Assembly (NCBI RefSeq): GCF_964204865.1
Contig: NC_135250.1
Location: forward strand, 20,389,395 to 20,453,394
DNA length: 64,000 bases
From: Styela clava
Taxonomy: Eukaryota; Chordata; Ascidiacea; Stolidobranchia; Styelidae
Reading direction: 5' to 3'
Shown piece after piece: positions 26,205-37,081 of the stretch. Made by a program: the position numbers and the translations under genes. Below the pieces are notes generated by a model, which did not search any database, was not told where the DNA came from, and saw only the letters and a program-made list of their open reading frames with translations. Each line of letters begins with the position of its first letter. Position 1 is the stretch's first letter.

Positions 26205-26968
26205 GGTCGAACATGAGTGTTCGATGTCTGCAAGCTATTTTAATTTCAGTAATTAGTGTGTAAAAGAGTTTTGTAAAAACCACGTCTGTATATGTTTTCA
26301 TAGAAACCCGTTTTGTCGTTTAAAAATTTTGTGGAAGTATTCCTATTTATCTCACTTTTATTTCTCTCTCCTATTTGTTTGAACAAAACAAATTTGCAGA
26401 TATCGAGAACATACCATGAAATGATTTACAAGTGTTTTTTCAATCAGTGTATCGAATATATAATTTTGAACAAAATCGACTTTAATGCAGAATTAGTCTT
26501 GTCAAATTTCTTAAATTCCTAAATTTAAAATAATATTCAAAAATAACAAACACGAAAACAAAGACGTTGGTGGAGATTGATATCATCCGCCAAAGTATGT
26601 TTAATGCTTGGCTGCGCTATTACAGTCTCATTTTTAATTGGGCCATACTGGAAAGTTGTATATTTTTAAAACTATGGGACTTTCCTTTGTGGTAAGATAA
26701 GTTTCGCTAAAACTTGTTGTTTTCGTACTAGTTTAAAAGCAGTATCAGGTGCTACTTCGCCGCTGGGCACCACAATGATATTTTTCCTCTAGAGATAAAC
26801 ATATTCAAAAAAACCTAACGGCTTTACTGCGGTTGAAGCTTAAAATCACTAAATAGTTCATTTTCTGTTTATATTTTACGCCGGTATCATTTGCACACCA
26901 CAATGTCGGATACAACCAGAACACTGGGAATAAGCTACTTCGGAGTTTTCCTTGACCTGTTTCGACAA
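26205..26968. repeat. Direct repeat R2 (partner at 23275-24046)
   Basis: Second copy of the R1 block, located downstream of the stop codon of the intact cobalamin-binder gene. Its position relative to that gene explains R1 as part of a larger duplicated locus. Confidence 0.8.
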
Positions 26969-27059
26969 ACATTCCATTTACCAAAATCAACTCGCTTTTA
27001 ACATTGAAATGAGTATTAAAAATTCGTTAGTTTGGGCAAAACTCTGCTTCCCAAGCAAT

Positions 27060-27203
27060 CATACGTTAGACACGAAACCATGATTGCTACCTCTTCGCTA
27101 GTGTGACCCACTTTTGCATTCGCTGCTTCATCATACGTTAGACACGAAACCATGATTGCTACCTCTTCGCTAGTGTGACCCACTTTTGCATTCGCTGCTT
27201 CAT
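27060..27203 (-). repeat. Perfect 72-bp tandem duplication, open on minus
   Basis: Two identical 72-bp units, 27060-27131 and 27132-27203. The unit is a multiple of three and on minus both copies stay open, encoding a 24-residue peptide unit that includes HTSEEVAIMVSCLTYD. The peptide is followed by CLGSRVLPKLTNF. I do not recognise it as a known domain; it lies 180 bases beyond the stop codon of the gene at 27387. Confidence 0.85.
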
Positions 27204-27327
27204 AGACCAAACCACCATGCTAACAAGTAGGAATATTATTTTTATTGACATAATTTCAGGATTTTTAAAATTGCCAACAAGTATTTAAATAAAGTTGAAA
27301 AAAAAAATAATAATAATCATGTCATTT

Positions 27328-27333
27328 TTTATT
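27328..27333 (-). promoter_or_regulatory. Polyadenylation signal AATAAA
   Basis: On minus, AATAAA lies 53 bases past the stop codon of the cobalamin-binder gene at 27387, a suitable distance for its 3' end. Confidence 0.6.
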
Positions 27334-27386
27334 CAGTAAAACTTTGCAATGTGTAAGTCTTGGTTCTCATCATTATATAATTATCA

Positions 27387-30300
27387 CTACCATGTTTTCA
27401 ATCTGAAAACTATCTGTTCTCCATCACTGGGAACATAACTGCTTACTCCTTTCGATAACAACTGTCCCGTGGCGCCATCTATCAGTGCCCAATATTCATG
27501 CGCCGTTGCGTTTGCTGCCACTCCTTGCATTGATGTAATATATTCTCCCCAAGTTGATGTTTGACTCACAAATCTGAATAACAAAACTACAGTTGATAAT
27601 AAAGGAGAAGGCAGAGGGGAAAAAGATGATCTGAATATGAATTCAGCTTACGTTATAAGTCCGTTATCTCTAGCTATGACCATTGCACCGTATAATGTAC
27701 TTCCATTATTTACAGTCACTGTGACGTCGGCATTAGAAACATTTCCAACGATTGGTGGAGGATCGGTGAAGATTGTAAGACGTACATCGATAGGAATAGA
27801 AGGTATCGGCTCGTTGGTGGGTGTGGCGGGAGAGCACGTTGACGGATCACTTGTGTTGCATTTCGGTTGATAGTCTGGTGGTATAGAAACTGCAACACAT
27901 AGAATGTTTGTTAATAAACTAAGGCTTGTGTGCAGCGTAGGATAACTTTTTGAATATTCGATTCTGGTGAAATATAGCTAATTAGTATAATAAAAAGATA
28001 CGAAACACATTTCTCACTCGTATTACCGCTCATTTTGTCGCAGTAAATCAAATAGCATGACAGAGTACTGTGAAACTTTATACAATGTTATCTATTACCT
28101 GGGTCTTGACATTGCCATTCGTCCATTAAATCCAAATAACTATCTCCTGCTAAAGCTGGTAGTCGTTGAGAAAATGCTCCTTCATTTTCGAGAGATCCAG
28201 GATTGACGGCCAGACTACCCATAATATCTCTGTAAAATAATCGAAATTAGCATAGTATAGCAAATGCAATATAATACTCAACAATGTATTTAGGGTTTGT
28301 TTTATTGTTAAACGAAACTTAACTTAACAAGCTTTATGTAACCCACCGACATCTCCATGTACTTGGTTCTTCCTCATCTTCTTCCATAAGCCCCAATACC
28401 GACGATGAAGATGAGTACTTATTTCCTATCCATACGTCGCCACTTTCAGTGATCACTTTTGACCTCAAGAAAGATACTAATTTTGCAATGGATCTTTTGA
28501 TTTTTCGTGTCAAATAACAAGGTCGAACTTCAGTTTTGACACAGGAAAGAGCAAGAAGAATTTGTGCTGCATCATCTATAAAAATTGTTATAGTGAATAT
28601 AAATTCGCACATAGAGGATTATTAAACAATAAAATGTTAACGACGAGAATTAATTAACGTTTGAACAATTTTCTATTACATATTGATAATAATACTCTCA
28701 AAGTGAGGGTCACTATTGACTCCATGGAATAGAATTTAGAAACTTACCGACAGAATGAACATCGCCGAAGCTTCCATCAGTATTTTGTCCTTTTAATAAT
28801 TTTCCAACAACCCAGTTCCTTGTCTTTCGCTTATTGACACACAATGCTCCCACTGCTAACCCAAACCGATAGTATCTGTCGTAAGGAATTGTTTGCGGTT
28901 TGCCTGAAAAAAAATCGTATTTTGCGTGGGTTCGTCATTTAGAAATATACATGAAAAAGAGAATTTGCAAGAGCGGCCTATTTTCAATAAAACAGGAGAG
29001 CAATGCTCAAATATATGGACAGGAAGATGCCGTAACGCTATCGGTAAGACCTCAGCTGCGCCCCGAATCGGAACGGAATGAAGTTTACCATTCACCATAA
29101 AAACTATTCCAATGAGGTAAAATAAAATCGAATATCGATACATCAATCAGAGGGAAAAGTGTTTACTTTGCGCCCAATAAAATAGACGCGTCCATGCCTG
29201 ATGTATATGGCGATTCATCTGCAGTTATACATTGTATGTATTTTATTTGTCTGAGGCTGTTGCCTGAAATCCACTAACTGGGGCTCATATCCTATCTTTA
29301 ACGTGAAGTGTTTGGTCAACAAATTCGTCATATTCACGGAATGGGATATGCCTGAATGACGTTGGAACGCGAATTTAAAAAACATGTTGTGTACTTTTAA
29401 GAGGCGACTACCAATTGTTTTGATCATGCGGGTGATATTCGTATCAATTTCAAGCATAAGTCAACAAGTCAGAAACTAATATTTATCAAGCGTATGTTGT
29501 TTATGGGAATATGATCACTCTCGCCTCCTGTTGCTCGAAGCACTCACAACCGAGACAGATCAAGATTTAAAAAATCAACTTTATTCTCGCGTAAATTGTG
29601 AATGCTAATCCTTTTCAACAAATGTTATCGGTTTTCCCCGGTTGAGGTTACACCATTTAGAATAATAGTGCGTCATCGACACACGTTCAAATATTTTTCA
29701 CTGGATTGAATCATTTGTTTTCCCCATAAATTCGTAATGCTGCGAAAAAACAGCAGTTCAAACAATTCACGCATGTTATGTTTGATTTCCATCATGTATC
29801 TGAAACTAATTTAGTAGGGTATTCACAGATCCAATGGTTTTTTTAATTCCCATTAAGCTTTTTAGTCCTATTTTTCACGTGATTCGATCACACGTAATCT
29901 TTGGGTTATAGAAAAAAAAATTTCCATTCAACATTTAAAAAAAATGATATTGTTTAGAAATTTTTGTCCAAGAGATAAGAAGATGCCGATTAGATTTTGA
30001 TAAGTGTAATCGATTATACTCACCATCATAAGAGAATTGTTTTTTAACTCTTTGATTCAGAACCTTCACTAAATTTTTTCCAGCAAAGGATCTTGGATTT
30101 TTGCATGAAGATTTCACTGCCATCACATATAGAGCCAACTTTCCAATATTCATGCTGAAAATATTAGTGTTTTTTTAAAATATCATATCATGATAATGTG
30201 GTTAATTCAGGCACCAAGTAGTGATCAAAATATTCACTAGTTTTCTAGAATACGAGTATTGTGTAATAATGTCATTTGTCAAACATTCAAATCTGAGCAA

Positions 30301-30816
30301 ATCACCTCACCAATCACTGCCAAATATTATTTCAGAAAATATCAAATCTTGTAAACAATTTATATATTTGTGCATCGTTACCTATTTATGTCGTTATTAA
30401 TTTCGATCTCCATCTGTTCCAGCGCTTTGCATCTACCAAAGAAGTTGTCTTGAGCAGATAACTGTAAACTTAAAACCACTTCTGGTGTATTTGTCCAGCC
30501 CCAATTAGGGTGGCGCAATTCCATTAATCTATCTACCGTGGCATTGATAACTGAAATCACGTCCTCGCTGTTATCGTCTCCTGTAAATAATTCAAGGTAT
30601 ATTAATGTAATTAAATTTGGACAGCGACAGTTTATGAAGGAAAAATTCATATATTTTTTCAATTTACATACGTCCCATATAAAAAAAAACTTAGCCAGAA
30701 GTAACTTAATAACTCAATTAAATTGTCTTACCGCATGTTTCATATGTGGATTCTTCCTCGCTTACTACAAACCCCAACAGCATACAAACAAAAAATATTT
30801 CCCTGAACATCTTCAT
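27387..30816 (-). CDS. Cobalamin-binding protein (transcobalamin/intrinsic factor family), copy C, intact
   Basis: Secreted vitamin B12 carrier by family. Exons on minus: 30732-30816, 30382-30580, 30024-30154, 28748-28903, 28347-28575, 28099-28229, 27652-27889 and 27387-27573. All have GT-AG ends and continuous phase, giving 451 residues. Exon 1 encodes a hydrophobic leader after MKMFREIFFVCMLLGFVV. Exons 2-5 form the helical barrel (LMELRHPNWGWTNTPEVVLS, QNTDGSFGDVHS, AAQILLALSCVK). Exon 6 has LPALAGDSYLDLMDEWQC, the conserved segment before the linker. Exons 7-8 form the beta domain (VRLTIFTDPPP, TAHEYWALIDGATGQLL, PSDGEQIVFRLKTW at the end). Cysteines are frequent, as expected for a secreted protein. 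Which vertebrate member it matches best cannot be decided by eye. Intron 3 holds a MITE fragment. Confidence 0.92.
28991..29100 (+). mobile_element. MITE-like repeat, partial copy 3, in intron 3 of the cobalamin-binder gene
   Basis: Contains 'gagagcaatgctcaaatata' and 'tggacaggaag', the start of the family seen at 41880 and 43938; the opposite end is not present nearby. Confidence 0.55.
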
Positions 30817-31315
30817 CTTTGTAGTAGATTTAAGGTTAAAATGATTCCGTGATTCGACAGCATTGTTATATACCGGGTGCCTTGTTTGTCAGATTCGACG
30901 AAAGTACCACAAGTATTGTTGTTTATGAGATTGGTCGAGGTGATTTTCCAACTTGTTCAAACAATGGGTAGATGATTCCAAACGTGAGTTGAACAGATGG
31001 CGTCATTTGTAGAGCCCTGGTTACGAGTTTATTGATAAAGATTTTACCACTGTAATATATACATTTTCTCCCAAATAAATTCACTCAACAACCATTTTCT
31101 GAACAACATATAGTGACGTTCGCGGAATTGAAAAATTATGTATATTTGTTTCATGACCAAATTCTACAATGCGTATGTCATAACAATTGTCTGATAAGTT
31201 TGTTTTAGAAGATATTTAGTTTTGGTAATGAATAAGATTTATTTCAATCGTTATACTTGGAATTTGAATCCGCAAGCACAATACTAAATTGATTTAGTTG
31301 AAAGGCTAAACATTA

Positions 31316-31627
31316 GGCTATAAAGTGGTTCTAGGAAAATTCGCCGTAGGAAATTTCACCACATAGGAAAGATCGCCGCATGAAAAATCGCCGCAAGAGA
31401 ATTTTGCTGTAAAACAAATATTTGTGATAAAAACAGTTAGATTTTTGAAGTACCTTTTTATTTAAAAAAGATTCGTTATCTAAGAGCATACCTAACCCTA
31501 TAAACCTAACATTTTTTTTTCATAAATACTTGTTTACAGCAAAATGCTCTTGCGGCGATTCTTCATGCAGCGAATTTCCTATGCGGCGAAATATACTGCG
31601 GTGAATTTTCCGGACACGGGCTAAAGT
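31316..31627. mobile_element. Palindromic gccg-repeat element
   Basis: Left half: 'ggttctaggaaaattcgccg' through 'cgccgcaagagaattttgctgtaaaa' near 31413. Right half, inverted: 'tttacagcaaaatgctcttg' near 31534 through 'gcggtgaattttcc' near 31609. The two halves form long inverted repeats about 90-100 bp each with a roughly 120-bp AT-rich loop, as in a foldback element or MITE. The related single half at 25233 lies in the duplicated locus. Confidence 0.7.
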
Positions 31628-32442
31628 AACTTGAAGAGTCCTATTATAAAAAAGGCAATATGCCGACTATTGCTAAATTCGATATGATGGACAACTTTCT
31701 TCTGATTCATAATGCCTTCTTTTAAATTTTTTCCCCCGTATTTTCCAGGTCGACGTTCTAACCAGTGTTTCAAATGAATATCATGATGTATTTGCTGCCT
31801 GTATAATATAGCTCAGTGTTTTCCAACGTATGGCTCGGACGCCTGAAAATTTTCCTGTGTTGCCTGTTTTTTCAACAATAACTAGAAAGTTACTGAGGAT
31901 ATTTTTTTTTAGATTTTGAGTTTGATATTAAAGTGCTGCTCAATAGTGTCACAGCGTAACAACTTGAGATTGCGCTCGTGATATTCTATTCTGGCTCATC
32001 AATGCAAAGTTAACCTTACTCGTACTTGTGTTCTTGCGTTAATTTTTGCAGAACGATTAGTACGGCGTATGCTACTAAGTCTGTTTGACAGAATTAGTTA
32101 CTATTGCAACGTTTGTCATTGTGATGACAGGATGTTCATATATTTTGGAGATTTGCATATGGCGCCAAGATTTATCCCCTCATACAGGATAGGATAACAG
32201 AAACATATTACATGTTAAAGTTTTGATGAATATTTAGACACCATGTGAAGGATTTCTAGCACATATGGGTACATGCACAAAGGAGAGTTGGTAGAAAATT
32301 GTTAGCAAATGTGTCAACCAGATATCATTGAAATAAACTGCAATTTCAACCTTTATTTTAACAACAGTTTTTGAATAAAAGTAGCGAAAAAGTGTAAAAT
32401 TCTACTTGAAATCTTAAATAGTGTAAAAATTATACTCTAACT
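31628..32442. other. Intergenic, no gene seen
   Basis: No recognisable exon. The stretch near 31811 (ctcagtgttttccaacgtatggctc) resembles a hAT end but no partner end was found. Confidence 0.45.
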
Positions 32443-33103
32443 CAGGGGTCTTCAACAAGCGGCCCGTCAGTCAATTTTTGCGGCCCACGTCATGGTTGGG
32501 ATTTTTCCACAAAAAAAATAAAATAGTACGATGTCAACTAATAGTAGGTTTTAGCGTGTCATTTATCATCAAGAGTCCGGTCCGACAAACTGTAAAAAGT
32601 GAAGCAAAATTCCCCCTTGTCCACGTCCATGTTTTATTATATATATCGTTATAATGCAATTTTAAATGGGATAATTTCATTTCGCATGTTTATTGTGACG
32701 AAATAAACGAGTTTCGATCAGTCCATTGTGCCCGGAGAAAGGTTTGCAAAGATAATTGCACATTCACTTCTCATATCTGGGGTTTTTGGCAGTTGTTATA
32801 TTTGCGAGCAATTTTTTCGACTATGCAAGTTAGCAAATCAGCCCTCCGCACACGACTACTAACGGACGAGCATTTGCATGTTGTTTCAACACTAGCACAC
32901 CAACGCAAAATAAGGCCAAACATCGAGACCAAATATCCAACACAAGTGAATGAATATGCTTCATGTCTCGTTTGCTGTGAGATTCAAGTGTAATTCAACA
33001 CAATACATTCAGATACCCATGTTTGTACTTAATTTCTTGGTTTGCGGCCCGAGTGGTCAATAAATTTCAAAAAGTGGCCCGCGACATGTTTGGAGTTGGA
33101 GTG
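32443..33103 (+). mobile_element. hAT element relic with transposase C-terminal fragment
   Basis: Left end CAGGGGTCTTCAACAAGCGG at 32443 with 'gcggcccg' subterminal, right end with 'gtggcccgcg...tttggag' up to 33103. It is flanked by an 8-bp target duplication with one mismatch (ctctaact at 32435-32442, ctttaact at 33104-33111). Inside, about 32790-32905 on + reads SCYICEQFF in one frame and, after a one-base shift, FSTMQVSKSALRTRLLTDEH in the next. This is the hAT dimerisation-domain signature. The transposase is frameshifted and mostly deleted, so it is inactive. Confidence 0.8.
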
Positions 33104-33111
33104 CTTTAACT

Positions 33112-34312
33112 TATATTACATATGTGTAAATGATGTGTTTACCAAGCAAAACTAAGTTAGTCATTATCATACGTCTCAGGTCTCATGACATACATCTGAC
33201 GTTATTGGGAATGAGTCGTTTCACGAGATGCAGAATAATACAATATGAGAACTGACGTCATTCGCCGCTAGTCAGCAAGAGCAAAACTTTGAACCCCAAT
33301 GCGTCAATCATTCAACTTCAGTATCGTGAATGATTTCATAACACCGGGGTAATCATGGTGCATATTGGATACGTTCATGTAACACCCTCGGAACAACAAA
33401 CACAGATCAATTTATTATTTGAGTTTATCCTCAACGCAGTTTAAAAAATAGCGACTAACACAGAATATAACACAGTAACAGTCAAACTGAAAAATGCTTA
33501 TTGCTTAGTTAGAATACCAATGTAAAATGCGCAACAACTGAATTTAAAATAGTGAAATAATAATTCAGAATTGTGTTCTCAAATCGAAAAGTTTGCATCC
33601 AACTAGCATTTCACTTTATAATTTTAATTTGGTCAATGCAAAAAATGCGTTTATCTTCATCCACACCCAGAAAAGATTATTGATCAGCTAGTTTGATCAC
33701 TATATTAGGGAGTTAAGTATCATATTTGATGGATATTTGGCAAAACGATTTAAAGTTCAAATTTTAATTGATTAATCTTATTACAATTAATCACTATTAC
33801 TCAAATATGCGAATAATAGTTACCAATGTACTGTTCAATCAATCGTTATCAAATATCTATTTCAACATAATGTATAATATAAGTTCAAATGTATTTTATA
33901 TTTACATTCACCAAGCAGTTCAAAAGTAAATAATAAATTCACAACACAGGTATGGCAGGTTTTAGAAAAAAAATTACAGCAATGAATATCTTCAACACCG
34001 TGTTTGACACATTTCATCATAGCTTTTGTCTATGCAGATGCCAAATTCGTAAAGTTAAAAAAAAACTTTGCTCAAAGCAGAACTGTAGCTTTCTGTATGA
34101 TATGGGAGCAAGTTTCATTTCCTCGGAGATGGTGTGTGTTGTCCTTCTCTAACCAAACTCCATAAGAATGCTCACTCGCGATATGAAAATTTCAGCATGT
34201 TGAAAAAACGAATAATAAAAGATGACAATTACAAAAAGTCTAATGTAGATAAAGAACAGTGGAATATGGGGACTGGTATCTTGAAACAGTGCGGTTTGTG
34301 TATTTCGATAAT
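33112..34312. other. Intergenic, no gene seen
   Basis: AT-rich flank downstream of the first receptor gene; probably includes its 3' UTR. Nothing else recognised. Confidence 0.45.
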
Positions 34313-37081
34313 CTAACGCAGTGGCTTTCTTTCCAATGAGCTACCGGGACTATGGGCGCTATTTACAGTTCCGGTGCTAGACCTACAACTGCTCAAAGTG
34401 TCGTAGTGTGTATTGGGCACTGGCTTCCACGATGCGCTAAGGTATGTATTTGCATTAGAATCTATCTTCGGGTTGTTCTTTTTTGCATCATATACGACCA
34501 CTCGCGCCGAGTTTGTTATGACGGATTCCCGTCTATTATATCGATGATGTGTAAATAAAAATCGAACATCACTGTTCCTCCATTTTCTTTTAACAATTCT
34601 CCAGTCCGCTTTGTTCACAACGCAATACAATAAAAATATTTGAAGTCCTTGGAGGCCATTTACTACGGTATGTGCTGTTAGAAGAGTAGTGGTCGCACCA
34701 GGTATATTACCTAGAATACCCAGTATCCACGGAATTGCAAGAACTGGCATTAATATTGCAAATGTTCGAGTCACAGATAGCATATGTTTCACATGCCTTT
34801 TTTGTCTGGCAGCCGACCCAAGAGGTATGGCACCGCTACCAATCGATGTGATCGAAGATCGATATCGTGGCGGGGGTGTACTGCCACGACTTTGGATGGC
34901 GTTCCCATTTGAGTAACCGTATTGAGTGTTGCTCGATTCAAAGTTTCTCACTCGGTAAGTTTGAATTTTTCTATTCATCTTCATAACACCTTTTGTTATG
35001 TAGCACAAAATGGCTATATTTGCCACAACGACAAATATAATTGGACCAACAGCAGTCCATACAATTCCGCTGTCAGCACTCAGCCAACATCTTTCATACA
35101 TTGGCGTTGAATATGATGTATTTTGTGATTTCTGTAGAGTAATTTTATAGGCTTCAGCCAAATCGATATACTTGTTGTTTGATATCCCGTATGCTGCCGC
35201 AGGTACCGTAAAAACTAGAGGCGCACACCAAGCAAATACAGTTTGCACTATTGTCAAAGTAGGATATTCCACGTTCAATGTTAGTTTCGGAAACATCTTC
35301 ACGAATATTCCGAGTCCTTCGCAAAAGGACCAAAAGCCCGTGGCAAGTAGGAAATAATGAGTCATTATGGTGGCTGCTACACATCCGTTATCATTATGAT
35401 TTCTTGCGAAATCGCTCCAAACAATAACTAAGTGGAGACACAGTAACGAAACACAAAGACTAACTTGCGAGTTTGTTCGGTTCGAGTTCATACCTGTTGC
35501 TTTTGGTGCGAATGTGGAATCAATACCAGCCCCGTGTCTCGCAATCAATATAAATAAAACTGTAAGTAACAAGCAGCATATGCTTGCAATCTCAAAAGCC
35601 AGAGAGATATAATGAACCTCGGCCGGCATAACCACCGAACTATTCAACATTAATAAAGTCACGAAGGTCGTCGTGTGTTCGCACTCGCACGTCACTCCGC
35701 CGGCATTTGATTTCGTGGATCGGCATCCTTTGTCACTCCACGTTCCGGTTGTTGTGAAATCAAACCAGACGCACACTCGCTGAACATTTTTGATTCTTTC
35801 GTTGGATTTCAAGCCTTCAAGTTCGGTGAAGTCATTTTGGAGATCCACAGAATAAGTAACTGGTAAACTTTCTTTGATCATATCCAATTTATCATTTTCG
35901 CGATAATAAGCAACCGTCACAGCAGTTACATTTTCCGGTATTCTAGCATCTGACCGCGTCAAGTTTCTAGGCATAGTACTCATGTCTTTCCATAATGCTA
36001 CAACCACGGTTAGTTTGGATACTTGTTTTCCACTAATTTTTGTCGCATTCAACACTTTTTTTATTGGAATTTGGACATGAACAGAACTAGCTTCGCTCGG
36101 CTTTATTTCCAGCGAAGAAACATTGTCGCTTGTTGTAACGTTACCATCATTATTTCTTGTAGAAATTGGATTCAAGGATATTGTTTGTACAACGACGGTG
36201 ACGTCTTCTCTAATAATTTCGTCATTATCGAGCTTTGCGAAATCTTCGGAAACAGATTCTTCAAATTTCCTTATTTTTGAGGCGGCGTCCCCAACGAGCA
36301 ATTCGAGATCTGTGGAAATGAAATAACTCAAATTCAACTGCGTGCTAAATAAAAACTACTTATCCACGAAATGAGTAATTGGAAATTTTAACGCGCTGTA
36401 CAAATTTTGTATATTATCCTACACTTATTAGAGAAAAAATATTTTATTGAATAAAAAATCATGCTTACGTACTTTTATGAGCTGTTTGTGTCGGATCGAG
36501 TTCTGGATATTCTGGTGATGTGCGATTCACTGGTTCTGCAATAATTATAGAAAGAGCAAGATTCAATCACTGATCTAAGTCGAATTTAAATCAGAAAACA
36601 AAAAGTCAAAATATGGATTAATTTCGAAGTAAAGTTTACTCTCGTTTATTTTTGCGTTAAGTTCAGATTGTGAATAAAGTATTTTTTAAGAAAGATCGCG
36701 TTATGGAGTATGGATGACAAAACAGGAAGCACCGTTAGTTGGCGATCCGCGAAAGTTTGACCACTAGATGAGCTGGTAATGTTCTTCTATTACGTATATG
36801 TTATTGCATTATTGATGATTGAACTATTACTTATAAACAATATGCTAGAATTGTGTATGTATATAATTGCCATGTATATTAATAATGAAAGAACTTACTT
36901 TTTTCATTTAGTGATTGAGAATTGATTCCGTCAACTATTAAATAAAAATGGCAAATTTAAAAAACAAATCAAGGCACACTCTGTAACAGCGACAATTTGA
37001 AAAGATTTCACAATAAATCGAAAATTTACCTGCGCCCAACGTTAAGAGTAGCACAATAATCAACATATGATAAACATCCAT
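34313..37081 (-). CDS. Adhesion-type GPCR with GAIN/GPS and 7TM in a single exon
   Basis: Cell-surface receptor of the adhesion (B2) family. Exons on minus: 37030-37081 (signal peptide MDVYHMLIIVLLLTLGA), 36899-36934, 36473-36535 and 34313-36309, for 715 residues with consistent phase 1 junctions. Exon 4 alone encodes the GAIN domain (about 60-265), the GPS (Cys230 to Phe266, with paired Cys and Trp and CECEHTTTF, so autoproteolysis would fall at His-Thr|Thr), seven hydrophobic helices (about 281-616) and a 95-residue tail. ECL2 carries the expected Cys-Trp (YERCWLSADSG). The third intracellular loop is long (about 65 residues, with a TPPPRYRSS stretch). The ectodomain before GAIN is short, with no extra adhesion domain. 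The ligand is unknown. It differs from the neighbouring receptor in having no introns in the core. Confidence 0.92.

Noticed and set aside
28856-29146. 96-codon minus frame in gene C
   Set aside because: It is a shadow of exon 4 plus MITE and intron sequence; the real frame gives YYRFGLAVGALCVN and GSFGDVHS.
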